Source of the DNA: Pseudomonas graminis
GTDB lineage: Bacteria; Pseudomonadota; Gammaproteobacteria; Pseudomonadales; Pseudomonadaceae
Direction: 5' to 3'
Length of the DNA stretch: 64,000 nucleotides
NCBI RefSeq assembly: GCF_013201545.1
Contig: NZ_CP053746.1
Span: 4,354,501 to 4,418,500 of the forward strand
Shown: positions 14,817 through 24,445 of the stretch, piece after piece
Layout of the letters: each line of letters starts with the position of its first letter
How positions within the stretch are numbered: position 1 is the first letter of the stretch
The notes under the pieces: generated by a model
What the model was told of the DNA's origin: nothing
Databases searched by the model: none
Seen by the model: only the letters and a program-made list of their open reading frames with translations
Position numbers and translations under genes: made by a program

Positions 14817-16400
14817 TCAGCATGCTTGCTGCACAAAAGACGAATGCGTGTAGCAGAACAGGCTCGAGGCCGGCTTCGGACGACCATAAAGGTAGCCCTG
14901 GGCGTAATTGCATCCGCTGTTCGCCAGCCACGACGGCAGATGAGGCAGGTGAAATTCCTCGACCCCTTCGGCCGTGACTTGCATTTTCAGGCTGCGGGCC
15001 ATGCCCAGAATCGCTTCGACCATGGGCAAGTGATCGGTCTGCCCGGGTTCAAAGAACGACCGGTCTATTTTGATCTTGTCGATCGAGAGGCGGGTCAGGT
15101 GATAAAGACTCGAGTAGCCGATGCCGAAGTCGTCCAGCGCGACCGTAATGCCGTGATCATGCAACTTGCTCAGGTTCCGCTGTGCCGCGTCGAGATTGCC
15201 GACAAGGGCCTCCTCGGTGATTTCGACTTCGAAGCGATGAAACGCAAAGTGTTCTTCCCGCAGCTGGTTCAGCAACTGATCGGGAAACAGCACGTCGGTG
15301 ACCATGGTCGCGCTGACATTCATTGAGAGGCGCAAGCGGTCGTCCCAGCGGTTGGCGGCGCGACAGGCTTGCCTGATCAGCGAGCGGGTCATGACGGGGA
15401 TCAGCCCCAGGCGCTCGAGCACAGGGATGAACTCCGCCGGCGTGCTGGTGCTGCCGTCGGGTTTCAACCAGCGTGCGAGCACCTCGAAACCCACGACCTC
15501 CTGCGAAGGGAGCGCCACGATCGGCTGAAAGTAGGGCACGATTTCGTCTTCTTCAACCGCCCGCTTCAGCGACAGTTCGAGGTCGGCCTGGGCCCGGCGC
15601 TGCCGTTCGTATTCGCTGTCATAGAAGTTGAAGGTCGAGCGCCCGCTTTTCTTGCCCCGGTACATTGCCGTATCAGCGCAGTGCAGCAAGGCCGATGCCT
15701 CTTGGGCATCTGTCCATGACCGCGAAATGCCGATGGTGGCGCCCAGTGCCGAGGGCTCGACCGCGGAAGACAACGGCGCACTGAGCTGAACGACCACGGC
15801 CTCGGCGATCTGGCACAGCTCAGTCTGGTGTTTGAAGTTGAGAAACAGCAGGCAAAACTCATCACCGCCCAGACGCACCGCCACCCCGCCGTTATCGTCG
15901 GCGATGGATTCCAGCCTGCGGGCTATCTCGAATAGCACAAGGTCGCCGGCTGCGTGACCGTGCTGATCATTGACGGCCTTGAAATGGTCAAGATCAATGA
16001 GCATGACCGCCGCAGGCCGCCGCAAACCGAGCTGATTGCGCACCATGTTCATGAAAATACGTCGATTGACGAGACCGCTCAGCGAGTCATAGGTGGCCAG
16101 GGTTTCTGTCTGCGCCTGCGCCTGCTTCAGTCGACGGAAGCTCGACTGGGCGTTGGCAATCAGGCGTCTGAGCAGAATGGTCGGGACGATCAGTGAAATC
16201 AGCGAAAATCCGGTCGAGGTCAGGACGAAACGCCACCTTTCGGCGTCTTCAAAATCAGCGTCGTACGGCAGAGCGAGCCAGTGCATGACCCAGCCTTCGA
16301 GCTTGAATTCCCACAGGACGGACAGGCCAATCACAGTAGACACTGCGATCATTAGCAATACAGGCAGGCGACAAGGGTTGCGGCGGTGCAGATCATTCAT
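14817..16400 (-). CDS. Membrane GGDEF-EAL protein (c-di-GMP turnover)
   Basis: A 527-residue inner-membrane protein with two transmembrane segments (about 12-32 and 66-88) around a short periplasmic loop, then a GGDEF domain (about 105-265, RLGGDEF intact) and an EAL domain (about 275-520). EAL catalytic residues are all present: E of FEVLARW, N of SMNVSA, E of EITEEAL, DD of ALDDFGIGYSS, K of KIKIDRSF, E of TAEGVEE and Q of AQGYL, so phosphodiesterase activity is likely. No RxxD inhibition site precedes GGDEF. The start at 16400 has GAGG six bases upstream (a GTG four codons earlier is less good). It is divergent from a second GGDEF-EAL gene at 16665. Confidence 0.88.
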   Translation of the reverse strand: MNDLHRRNPCRLPVLLMIAVSTVIGLSVLWEFKLEGWVMHWLALPYDADFEDAERWRFVLTSTGFSLISLIVPTILLRRLIANAQSSFRRLKQAQAQTETLATYDSLSGLVNRRIFMNMVRNQLGLRRPAAVMLIDLDHFKAVNDQHGHAAGDLVLFEIARRLESIADDNGGVAVRLGGDEFCLLFLNFKHQTELCQIAEAVVVQLSAPLSSAVEPSALGATIGISRSWTDAQEASALLHCADTAMYRGKKSGRSTFNFYDSEYERQRRAQADLELSLKRAVEEDEIVPYFQPIVALPSQEVVGFEVLARWLKPDGSTSTPAEFIPVLERLGLIPVMTRSLIRQACRAANRWDDRLRLSMNVSATMVTDVLFPDQLLNQLREEHFAFHRFEVEITEEALVGNLDAAQRNLSKLHDHGITVALDDFGIGYSSLYHLTRLSIDKIKIDRSFFEPGQTDHLPMVEAILGMARSLKMQVTAEGVEEFHLPHLPSWLANSGCNYAQGYLYGRPKPASSLFCYTHSSFVQQAC

Positions 16401-16664
16401 GTCAGGCCTCACTGGGCCAGAAAGGGAATTGTGATGTCAGACTGCCATCTTCCCACATAGGTTCGTACCGTTGATCGAAGAACTTGCTCTAACTGATGAA
16501 TGACACACTGACCGAAACATTCACGTGGCAAGCGTGACACGTCCTTCAAGCGCAAGACCCCGGCGCTGCTACCGACATTTTTTTATCAGCGCGCTGCAGG
16601 AATGCTGGCGCAGTGATACTTTGCCTGCTTTGCGACCTTGTTCCAGCGTGTAGCAGGAGACCCA

Positions 16665-18917
16665 ATGCACGATGACGTCAACACCCCGGGCCGGGATGCA
16701 ATGAACCTGTTGACCCAGGCCGCGGTTCATTCCGCTGACTGCTCAAGCGCAATGCTGGTAGGTGGCGTAGAAGGGCATTGGGCGATCCTCGCCAGCTACG
16801 GCGCGCAGGAAGTCTTGACGGTCGATGTTCAGACCGAGGCCTTTTTGCGCGAGGCGCTGGTTCACGAAAACCTGACCATCATCAGTGAAGTGGCGGGACG
16901 CAGTTTTCCGATGATGTTTCACCGGTTCATGCATTTTTGCGACGGATTTCTCGTCGGCGTCGCGGTGCGGGGGGGCGACGGCAATTTGCTCGGGGTGATG
17001 CTGGTGGCCGGCAATGACCCGCAACGGCACCTGAGCCCGGCGCAGGTGTATGCGTTGCAGACCCACGGCGCACTCTTCGGCAGGCTCATGCAAGCGAAAG
17101 TCGGGAAACCTGCTTCATCGGACAACCCGATGATCGAGCGCCTGCGATTGCTGGAATCCGTTGTGGTGAACGCCAAAGACGCCATTCTCATCACCGAAGC
17201 AGAGCCCATCGATCAACCAGGGCCGAGGATCGTGTATTGCAACCCTGCCTTCCTGGCGACCACCGGGTTTGATGCTTCGGACGTCATCGGCATGACGCCG
17301 CGTATTCTTCAATCAGCCGAAACCAGTCGGGAAGCGCTGGATCAGATCCGCGATGCCTTGACCCAGTGGCACCCGGTGGAAGTCGAACTGATCAACGTGC
17401 GCAAGGACGGCAGCAAATTCTGGGTGCAGTTGAGCATCGTCCCCGTGGCCAACGAGCGCGGATGGTTTACCCACTGGGTCTCGGTGCAGCGTGACATCAG
17501 TGAACGCAAAGAAGCCGAGCTGCTCGTTCGACAGGCCCAGGCGGACAGGGACGCCAAGATTGCACTGGAAACGCGGCTGCTGGAGCGCGAGCGCATCGAG
17601 CAGGAATTGTCCTATGCCGCGTTCCACGATGACCTGACCTCTCTGCACAACCGCGCGTATCTCATGTCCCGGTTACTGAACCTGTTTAACACCGATGACG
17701 TTCGGCCCATGCCGGCAGCCACTGTGCTGTTTCTGGATCTGGACCGTTTCAAGTTTGTGAATGACAGCCTTGGGCACACCGCCGGCGATCATTTGCTCAA
17801 GGTGGTGGCGCGGCGCCTTGAGCGTTGCGTTCGCGACGGTGATGTGTTCGCCCGGGTGGGTGGCGACGAATTTGCGATTCTGCTTGCGCAGGGCTCCTCC
17901 GCCGCGGATGCCGTCGAGATCGCTCAACACGTCGTCAGCCAGCTCAGCTTGCCGGTGATGATCGATGGCCGGGACATCTTTACCTCGTGCAGCCTGGGCA
18001 TCGTCACCGCCGACGCTTCCCATGCATCACCGGAGGATCTGTTGCGGGATGCCGATGTCGCCATGTACGCGGCGAAAAAGCAGGGAAGGGGACGTTGGGC
18101 AACCTTTGCCCCGTCCATGCGCAAAAACGCTGTCGATGCACTGATCATGCAAAGCGCACTGAAAAAAGCTGTCGTTCGCAATGAGTTCTACGTTGTTTAT
18201 CAACCTATTTATAACGTGAAAACAGGTGAAATCAGCGGCGTTGAGGCGCTGGTCAGATGGCTGCACGCCGACCTCGGTAACGTGCCCCCGGATGTGTTCA
18301 TTCCTGTGGCGGAGGACATCGGCGTGATACATGAGCTCGGCCATTGGGTCATGACTCAGGCGTGTCAGGAACTTCAGCGCTGGAAGCAGGAATTCCCGTG
18401 GTTGCAGTTGCACCTGAACGTGAATGTGTCCGGTATCGAACTGAATCGCCCGGGTTATATAGCCCAGGTCGAAGGCGTCCTGGCCGCCGCCGGTATGGCC
18501 GCGGAAGACTTGCAAATAGAAATCACCGAATCAGTGTTCCTTCACCAGCCCGACGCCATCGCGAAGGTCCTTGAGGCATTGCGTCGGTTGAACATCCGCA
18601 TTGCGCTGGATGACTTTGGCACCGGCTACAGTTCGCTCGGGTACATCGATCGCTATCCACTGGATGCCATCAAAATCGACCGCTCGTTTGTGTCGAGAAT
18701 GATGGCGTTTGACCGCAGCGACGCCATCGTCAGGAGCATCCTTTCCCTGGGCAGGACATTGAACCTCGATATCACGGCTGAAGGTGTCGAATCGCTGGCT
18801 CAGCTGCATCGACTGAAGGAAATGGAGTGTCCATTTGTTCAGGGGTATCTGTTGAGTCCGCCGGTCAGAGCGGAGGAAGTTTCCGCGTTGCTGCGGTCCT
18901 GGTCTGTTCAGCGGTGA
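16665..18917 (+). CDS. Soluble GAF-PAS-GGDEF-EAL sensor protein (c-di-GMP turnover)
   Basis: A 750-residue cytoplasmic protein. An N-terminal GAF-like region (about 10-145) is followed by a PAS domain (about 165-285), a GGDEF domain (about 325-485; RVGGDEF with an RDGD inhibition site five residues before it) and an EAL domain (about 500-745). EAL residues are complete (EALVRW, NVNVSG, EITESV, ALDDFGTGYSS, KIDRSFV, TAEGVES, VQGYL), so both cyclase and phosphodiesterase activity are possible. The start at 16665 has AGGAG six bases upstream. The PAS resembles LOV domains but lacks the flavin-adduct cysteine (GMTPRILQ), so light sensing is not supported. Confidence 0.9.
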   Translation: MHDDVNTPGRDAMNLLTQAAVHSADCSSAMLVGGVEGHWAILASYGAQEVLTVDVQTEAFLREALVHENLTIISEVAGRSFPMMFHRFMHFCDGFLVGVAVRGGDGNLLGVMLVAGNDPQRHLSPAQVYALQTHGALFGRLMQAKVGKPASSDNPMIERLRLLESVVVNAKDAILITEAEPIDQPGPRIVYCNPAFLATTGFDASDVIGMTPRILQSAETSREALDQIRDALTQWHPVEVELINVRKDGSKFWVQLSIVPVANERGWFTHWVSVQRDISERKEAELLVRQAQADRDAKIALETRLLERERIEQELSYAAFHDDLTSLHNRAYLMSRLLNLFNTDDVRPMPAATVLFLDLDRFKFVNDSLGHTAGDHLLKVVARRLERCVRDGDVFARVGGDEFAILLAQGSSAADAVEIAQHVVSQLSLPVMIDGRDIFTSCSLGIVTADASHASPEDLLRDADVAMYAAKKQGRGRWATFAPSMRKNAVDALIMQSALKKAVVRNEFYVVYQPIYNVKTGEISGVEALVRWLHADLGNVPPDVFIPVAEDIGVIHELGHWVMTQACQELQRWKQEFPWLQLHLNVNVSGIELNRPGYIAQVEGVLAAAGMAAEDLQIEITESVFLHQPDAIAKVLEALRRLNIRIALDDFGTGYSSLGYIDRYPLDAIKIDRSFVSRMMAFDRSDAIVRSILSLGRTLNLDITAEGVESLAQLHRLKEMECPFVQGYLLSPPVRAEEVSALLRSWSVQR

Positions 18918-19063
18918 GGCAAGCAGGTCTGCCATCCGGATCAAGTTGCACGATCGACAACGGTTTTGTAGAGGAAATCATCAGCCGTACGCTTTAAGGT
19001 GTCACTGCGGGCCGACCGGGGACGGTGAGCCCATCACCACTCAACAGCACACAGGAACGACCC

Positions 19064-19609
19064 ATGACTGATTCTCTGTACGACATTCCGCTCACGCAAA
19101 TCGACGGCACACCCGCCAGACTGGGCCAGTACCAAGGCAAAGTGCTGCTGGTGGTGAACGTGGCGTCCAAATGCGGCCTGACGCCTCAATACGAAGGGCT
19201 TGAACGCCTGTATCAGAGCAAGAAGGAGGCCGGGCTCGAAGTGCTCGGCTTTCCGGCCAACAACTTCAAGGAGCAGGAGCCTGGCAGCGACAGCGACATT
19301 CAGTCGTTTTGCTCCACCACCTACGATGTCCATTTCCCGCTGTTTTCGAAAATCTCGGTCGCCGGCGACGACACCCATCCGTTATACCGCGAACTGACCG
19401 CCGCACAGCCCGCTGCCACCGGCGACGGCCCGTTCCGTGAACGCCTCAAGGGCTACGGCATCGAAAGCGGCGCAGGCACCGAAGTGCTGTGGAATTTCGA
19501 GAAGTTCCTGATCGGCCGTGACGGCAACGTCATCGGTCGCTTCGCGCCGGACGTGACGGCGGATGATCCACGGCTGACAGCGGCCATCGACGACGCCCTC
19601 GCTGGGTGA
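19064..19609 (+). CDS. Glutathione peroxidase family (thiol peroxidase)
   Basis: A 181-residue cytoplasmic peroxidase of the GPx fold that reduces hydroperoxides. The peroxidatic cysteine is in NVASKCGLTPQY; the catalytic Gln/Trp/Asn partners are represented by FPANNFKEQEPG and LWNFEKFLI. A second cysteine (SFCSTTYDVHFP) can serve as the resolving residue, so thioredoxin rather than glutathione may be the reductant, as in E. coli BtuE. The start at 19064 follows AGGAACG. The stop overlaps the start of the next gene by 4 bases (GTGA). Confidence 0.9.
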   Translation: MTDSLYDIPLTQIDGTPARLGQYQGKVLLVVNVASKCGLTPQYEGLERLYQSKKEAGLEVLGFPANNFKEQEPGSDSDIQSFCSTTYDVHFPLFSKISVAGDDTHPLYRELTAAQPAATGDGPFRERLKGYGIESGAGTEVLWNFEKFLIGRDGNVIGRFAPDVTADDPRLTAAIDDALAG

Positions 19610-20226
19610 AGACAAACCGTCCGCTGTTTGTTTCCCTGGATGGGCCGAAGGGCGTGGGCAAAACCACCTTGCTGGAGGCCGTCACCCAATCGCTGAGGGC
19701 CGCCGACAAGAAAGTGATCCGCCTCTGCGAGCGTAAGAGCGATCCCCATCGGGGTGAAACAATGGCCCTCGTCAACGAACTCGTCAGACATCCCGGCCGC
19801 CGGCTGGAGCTGGAGGTGTGCGTACGCCTTGCCGACAGCCGTGCCTGGATAACCCGGCACGTGCTGACTCAACAACCCCCTGACAGCATCATCCTGATCG
19901 ACCGCTGGTACCCGTCTGACGCGGCGTTTCGGCGGACAGTCCCGTTTGCAGAGATCCTGCAGCTGAACATTGACAGGAGGGTACGCGTGCCGGACTTGCA
20001 CGTCGGGGTCGTCACTGCGGCAGAGGTTTCATGGGGGAGGGCAGCGGCACGACGGCGTGGGTTGAGCAGTACAGTGATTCATACGCTGGAGGAACACGCG
20101 GCTTGCACTGAGGCGTTTGAGCGAGCGGTATCGGATAACGGCTGGGTTTTGTGTCGGAATGAGGGGCTGATCGGGGATGCGACGAGGCAGGTGGTCTCGG
20201 AGATATCCAAAGTTCTTTCTCTGTGA
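19606..20226 (+). CDS. Thymidylate-kinase-like P-loop protein
   Basis: A 206-residue P-loop protein of the dTMP kinase-like fold. Walker A is DGPKGVGKTT (residues 13-22), followed by a DRW motif (ILIDRWYPSD) that matches the DR(Y/F)xxS nucleoside-monophosphate contact of thymidylate kinases. The lid-like segment (WGRAAARRRGLSS) is arginine-rich. It starts with GTG overlapping the peroxidase stop by 4 bases, so the two are translationally coupled. The housekeeping tmk is normally beside holB, so this is a paralogue whose substrate is uncertain. Confidence 0.7.
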   Translation: MKTNRPLFVSLDGPKGVGKTTLLEAVTQSLRAADKKVIRLCERKSDPHRGETMALVNELVRHPGRRLELEVCVRLADSRAWITRHVLTQQPPDSIILIDRWYPSDAAFRRTVPFAEILQLNIDRRVRVPDLHVGVVTAAEVSWGRAAARRRGLSSTVIHTLEEHAACTEAFERAVSDNGWVLCRNEGLIGDATRQVVSEISKVLSL

Positions 20227-20315
20227 CGGCACTCAGCGCAGCGCGGTGTCGTGACAGCGGGGGGTGGGGCATCTCGGAGGGTAGGGTTCTGGCCCGTTTC
20301 CATTCACACTGTTAG

Positions 20316-21875
20316 TTAGTGGCAAATCACCGATGGGTCGCGGTGGAATGCAGCGGCTTCTATGCAGTTGCGCCCTTTTATCTTTGCGCAGTACAGGAGA
20401 CGATCAGCTTCGGCCATGCTACCCCTGTGGCTATTTTTGTCAGTCGGGTAGACCGCAACGACGCCAGCGCTGATTGTGACTATGCCCAGAGCGCTAGCTG
20501 AATGTTGGATCCGTGCTTGCTCAATGGACAGCCGTACTTTTTCAGCCACCACAATCGCACCCGCCAGCTCCGTTTCAGGAAGCAATATGACAAACTCCTC
20601 CCCACCGTAACGGGCGGCTATGTCGAATGGCCTGCTGACATTTCTGGCAATGAGAGCAGCGACTTCAACCAGGCAGTCATCGCCGAGCAAGTGGCCGTAA
20701 TGATCGTTATATTGTTTGAACCAGTCTATGTCCAACAGGATCACGGCAAGACTGGACTGGTTTCTGAGCGCGCGAGCCCATTCTTTTTTAAGAGCACTGT
20801 CGTAACTTCGTCTGTTGGCTAATGACGTCAAACTGTCTGTCATTGCAATGATTTCCAGTTTGTTCTGCGCCGCATTAAGTTCGCGTTCCGCGATAAGCAG
20901 CTGCTGGATCTGGCGGTACAGTAATCCGCCCAGCAACGCCAGCGCCAAAATGATCACGCCGAGAACGGCCAAAGACTGTGCAACATATGACCACCAGGGT
21001 GCGAACACTTGCTGATAGGAGATCCCCGCCGCCGCGATGATGGGCAGGCCCGATAGACGACGATAGGCATATATCCTCTCTACGCCATCTACCACCGACT
21101 TGATAATCGCAGTGCCGCTATCACTGTGGGGAAGATAGCGAGTGAAAATCTCTCCCTTTGAAAGATTGGTTGTCATCAGCGCAGTCACGGTTGGGCGCCG
21201 CGCGAGCAATTCACCTTTGTCGAGGGCGAGGAAGATGACCCCGTCGTTGTTGATATCTACCCGACTGAAAAAGTTTTGAAAATAGGAAACGGGAATAGTG
21301 GCGAGCGCTACGCCCGCAAAGGATCCGTCAGGAGATTCAATGCGGCGGCTGATGGGGATGATCAGATCCCCGGTGGTTCTGCTCTGAACGATAGAACCGA
21401 TGTGGATGGCCTGGGTGGTGTTATCCCGATGAAAAATGAAGTAGTCGCGGTCACTATTATTTTTGGTCTGGACACCCTGAGAGAAAGAATTTGCAACCCA
21501 ATTGCCTTTCGCATCGAATATGAACAGCCCCTGAAGTCCGTCAATGCGTTCGACCTGCCGAGCTAACAACGTCGTCATGCGGCTTTGCTGTTCAGCACCG
21601 ATCCCGTCATGGGCCACACGCTCGGCGATATCTTGCAACGTGTTATCGGCTTGCAGCATCGTGTCACGCGCTAACTGTTCGGCGGCAATGACGATGTTCG
21701 AGACAGAAACTTTCGCAGCATCCACTCGCTCATTTGCCGATTGCTGAATCTGCCAGACGGTAGCAAGAATCAAAAGTAAACAGACTAACGCAATAAAACC
21801 TATCAGGGAGTTGGACAGCGCTTTGGGTGTCAATCTTGTGGAAAAAAATCGAGCAAGCGTCATGTCAGGCGTCAT
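20316..21875 (-). CDS. dCache-type membrane diguanylate cyclase
   Basis: A 519-residue diguanylate cyclase. A transmembrane helix (about 20-43), a periplasmic double-Cache sensor region (about 50-285) and a second helix (about 295-318) lead to a GGDEF-class domain (about 345-505) with the active RYGGEEF signature. An RPFD inhibition site lies exactly five residues before it, so the enzyme is probably active and product-inhibited. No EAL domain. The ribosome site is weak for both candidate starts (21875 and 21863). The Cache ligand, probably a small organic acid or amino acid, is unknown. Confidence 0.87.
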   Translation of the reverse strand: MTPDMTLARFFSTRLTPKALSNSLIGFIALVCLLLILATVWQIQQSANERVDAAKVSVSNIVIAAEQLARDTMLQADNTLQDIAERVAHDGIGAEQQSRMTTLLARQVERIDGLQGLFIFDAKGNWVANSFSQGVQTKNNSDRDYFIFHRDNTTQAIHIGSIVQSRTTGDLIIPISRRIESPDGSFAGVALATIPVSYFQNFFSRVDINNDGVIFLALDKGELLARRPTVTALMTTNLSKGEIFTRYLPHSDSGTAIIKSVVDGVERIYAYRRLSGLPIIAAAGISYQQVFAPWWSYVAQSLAVLGVIILALALLGGLLYRQIQQLLIAERELNAAQNKLEIIAMTDSLTSLANRRSYDSALKKEWARALRNQSSLAVILLDIDWFKQYNDHYGHLLGDDCLVEVAALIARNVSRPFDIAARYGGEEFVILLPETELAGAIVVAEKVRLSIEQARIQHSASALGIVTISAGVVAVYPTDKNSHRGSMAEADRLLYCAKIKGRNCIEAAAFHRDPSVICH

Positions 21876-22200
21876 CTAATTGGCGAGTGGTGCAGATAAT
21901 GCAGTTTTCGTACCGCGCAGGGCATATCCCGCTGCCTCCGAATCAAGCACGCTCGGGATATCCATAACGGAAGGAAAGCCTTGATGGCGGTAGTGAGCTG
22001 CGGACGCCTGGTTGTGGCGCGTTACGCGATCAGCGAAGGAGGGGGCATATCCGGGACATGTGTTGGGCCTGCCGGCGCCCGTTTCATTGCCCATCATGTG
22101 CATAGGTGATCCGGGTCAAAGCGAGCGCTTCGGCACGGATCACCCGTGAAGCAATGTTCAGGCGCCAGTCTCACGGCGCCTCAACCATCCTGCGGGAGAA
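21876..22200. other. Intergenic region, no gene supported
   Basis: About 325 bases between two genes both on the minus strand. The open frame on the minus strand here has no ribosome site and no recognisable protein. A GGCGCC ... GGCGCC hairpin (22161-22180, 8-base loop) lies just after the formaldehyde dehydrogenase stop and may be its weak terminator. Confidence 0.5.
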
Positions 22201-23340
22201 TTACGCCGAAGGCTTGAGCACGACTTTGGTCCAGCCATCAGCCCGCGCGTCAAATTGCTTGTAGGCCTCTGGACCTTCGGACAACTTCAAGCTGTGGGAA
22301 ATGATGTGCGACGGCTTGGCACGGTCATGATGAATCAGCTCGGCAAGGCGACGGTTGTACGCCTTGACGTTAGCCTGACCGGTACGGATCTGCTGGCCCT
22401 TGAACCAGAAGGAGCCGAAATCGAAGGCCATTTTGCCTTCTTTGGCCAGATCGCTTGCAGCGTTCGGGTCTTGCGGCACGAATACGCCCACGACGCCAAT
22501 ACCGCCGGTTGGCTTGGTGGTGGCGACCAGGTTGTTCATGGTTTCGTGATTCGCTTCATGGCCATGCTTGTCGCAGCACTGATAACCCACACATTCGCAG
22601 CCACGGTCAGTGCCTTTGCCGTGGGTCAGATTCAGAATCTGATCGACCGCCTGGGTTTCGGAAGTGTTAATCGGCGTGGCGCCCAGCTTGGCCGCCAGTG
22701 CCAGACGGTCTGGATGGCTGTCGACGACAAACACCTGCGACGCACCTTTGATCATCGCCGCGTGGGCCGCCATCAATCCGACCGGGCCTGCGCCATAGAT
22801 GGCGATGCTTTCACCCGGCAGCAAGCCGGACAATTCAGTCGCGTGCCAGCCGGTTGGGAGGATGTCCGACAGCATGACGTAGTCGTCTTCTTTCTCTTTA
22901 GCGTCTTCGGGCAAGACCAGGCAGTTGAAGTCGCCATACGGGACGCGCAGCAGCTCAGCCTGGCCACCCTCGTAAGGGCCCATTTCCGCAAAACCATAAG
23001 CGCCGCCGGCACTGCCAGGGTTGACAGTCAGGCAATAGCCGGTCAGGCCGCGCTCGCAATTTTCGCAGAAGCCACAGCCGATGTTGAACGGCAGGCAGAC
23101 CATGTCGCCCACCTTGACGCGGTCAACTGCAGCGCCCACTTCAATCACTTCGCCCATGTTCTCGTGGCCCAGAATCCGGCCTGTTTCAAAGCTGGTGCGA
23201 CCTTCATACATGTGCAAATCAGAGCCGCAGATATTGGTCGTGGTAATGCGGACCAGTACATCTGTGGCTTTTTCGATTCTGGCATCAGGAACGTTTTGAA
23301 CGCTGACGTCGTGAGGACCGTTGTAGATAATGGCTTTCAT
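22201..23340 (-). CDS. fdhA: Glutathione-independent formaldehyde dehydrogenase, zinc MDR family
   Basis: NAD-dependent zinc dehydrogenase of 379 residues that oxidises formaldehyde (by dismutation or oxidation) without glutathione. The catalytic zinc ligands are visible (NICGSDLH and LGHEN), the structural-zinc cysteines are in GCGFCENCERGLTGYC, and the Rossmann motif is YGAGPVGLMAA. The family's long insert (CVGYQCCDKHGHEANHETMNNL) is present and separates it from ordinary alcohol dehydrogenases. It is about 20 residues shorter than the classical 399-residue P. putida enzyme. The start at 23340 has AGGAG six bases upstream. Confidence 0.88.
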   Translation of the reverse strand: MKAIIYNGPHDVSVQNVPDARIEKATDVLVRITTTNICGSDLHMYEGRTSFETGRILGHENMGEVIEVGAAVDRVKVGDMVCLPFNIGCGFCENCERGLTGYCLTVNPGSAGGAYGFAEMGPYEGGQAELLRVPYGDFNCLVLPEDAKEKEDDYVMLSDILPTGWHATELSGLLPGESIAIYGAGPVGLMAAHAAMIKGASQVFVVDSHPDRLALAAKLGATPINTSETQAVDQILNLTHGKGTDRGCECVGYQCCDKHGHEANHETMNNLVATTKPTGGIGVVGVFVPQDPNAASDLAKEGKMAFDFGSFWFKGQQIRTGQANVKAYNRRLAELIHHDRAKPSHIISHSLKLSEGPEAYKQFDARADGWTKVVLKPSA

Positions 23341-23885
23341 TGGTTCTCCTGAAGATTGAATACGGGTTGCGTTGGTAGACGCCTGATTTAGTAGACCCTT
23401 GCCGGGCATCGTTCAAAGAGATTGGTCGGGGGTGACGAACGGCAGACAGCCGCAATGGCTCTGCGATGCGGCTTCTAGCGTTGTATTGACGGACTTTTCG
23501 CCAGGCAGGATCGAAAACCTACCGTACTGAATACTCAGAATTGTTGAAAATGGGCACTGACAAGACGACCCGCCGCTCCAGCCCCTTAGCAGCAAGTGCC
23601 TGATCGGTGCTGCCAACCAAACCTGCTATTGACTGATGACTACGGCCGTTACAAACGCCTGGTTATTTGCAGTGTCAGCAGTTGCAGTCGTCAGAGTGCA
23701 CAGCATTTTTCGCGCACCGCCGGGAACAGATCATCGGTAGGAGAGGGTGGGCATCAAGGATTAAGCCGTCCACAGACGGACCGCAAAACTTCCATGTCGC
23801 TAGCCCGGGAGTAAGGAATCTCGAACCGGAAGAAATAGGCAAACTACACCTGTCCGGCACCCAACATTCCTACCCCCAGAAACAG
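23341..23885. other. Intergenic region, no gene supported
   Basis: About 545 bases without a convincing coding frame on either strand; the open frames are short and lack ribosome sites. It should hold the promoter of the formaldehyde dehydrogenase gene, but no operator was recognised. Confidence 0.5.
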
Positions 23886-23886
23886 A

Positions 23887-23908
23887 AAGGCCCGGCGAAC
23901 CGGGCTTT
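23887..23908. terminator. Terminator after the small lipoprotein gene
   Basis: AAGGCCCGG / CCGGGCTTT stem with a CGAA tetraloop (TTCG when read on the minus strand), T-rich on the minus strand, 18 bases past the lipoprotein stop. Confidence 0.75.
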
Positions 23909-23925
23909 CTTAAACCGAAGGCTAC

Positions 23926-24261
23926 TTATTGAGCGGCTTTCAGTTTGATCACGTCACCGGATACAGTCGTGGTATAGCCATTCAGAACCCAAGCCCAGAA
24001 CCACTTTTCCTGCACTTGAGTATTGATCAGCGCATCGCCACCTTTGGCCTGGATGGCGTAACTCTGAGCGCGGACAAAACGGTCGTTCTGACGAATCGGG
24101 ATCAGGCCGAAAAGCATCAGGCCAGTCGCGCTTGCCTCGCTATGGCCAACGACGGTGTACTGGCTCCTGTCATATTGCTGAGTCTTCATGGCGGTGCCGG
24201 TGCAACCCGCCAGAACCAGACCACACACTGCAGAAGCGATGATTTTGCTAAAGGACTTCAC
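23926..24261 (-). CDS. Small lipoprotein, function unknown
   Basis: A 111-residue lipoprotein. A GTG start at 24261 is preferred over the ATG at 24273 because GGAG lies six bases before it and the protein then opens with a textbook lipoprotein signal (KSFSK, hydrophobic core, lipobox LAGC with the cysteine at residue 20). After the signal there is a Gly/Ser-containing soluble domain with a hydrophobic stretch (ATGLMLFGLIPIRQNDRF) and a Trp-rich segment (EKWFWAWVLNGY). Similar short lipoproteins are frequent and uncharacterised in Pseudomonas. Confidence 0.75.
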   Translation of the reverse strand: MKSFSKIIASAVCGLVLAGCTGTAMKTQQYDRSQYTVVGHSEASATGLMLFGLIPIRQNDRFVRAQSYAIQAKGGDALINTQVQEKWFWAWVLNGYTTTVSGDVIKLKAAQ

Positions 24262-24445
24262 GTAAAACTCCATTGACTATAGCCCGAATCCAATTATCGG
24301 GCGGCGACACTTTACCCGAAGGGATAACACTTAGACACATCTTCAATCTCATTCGAGGTGTCTATTAAATCCGGGGCGATTCAGATCGCCCCAATGACCT
24401 GAATGACCGACGCCTATGACGGGAAAACATTGTTGCAGGGAAAGC

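Noticed and set aside
16665..18917. LOV photoreceptor domain in the GAF-PAS-GGDEF-EAL protein
   Set aside because: The PAS has a LOV-like GMTPRILQ turn but no cysteine for the flavin adduct.
22255..23352. 365-codon plus-strand open frame
   Set aside because: Antisense to the formaldehyde dehydrogenase gene; no ribosome site or domain.
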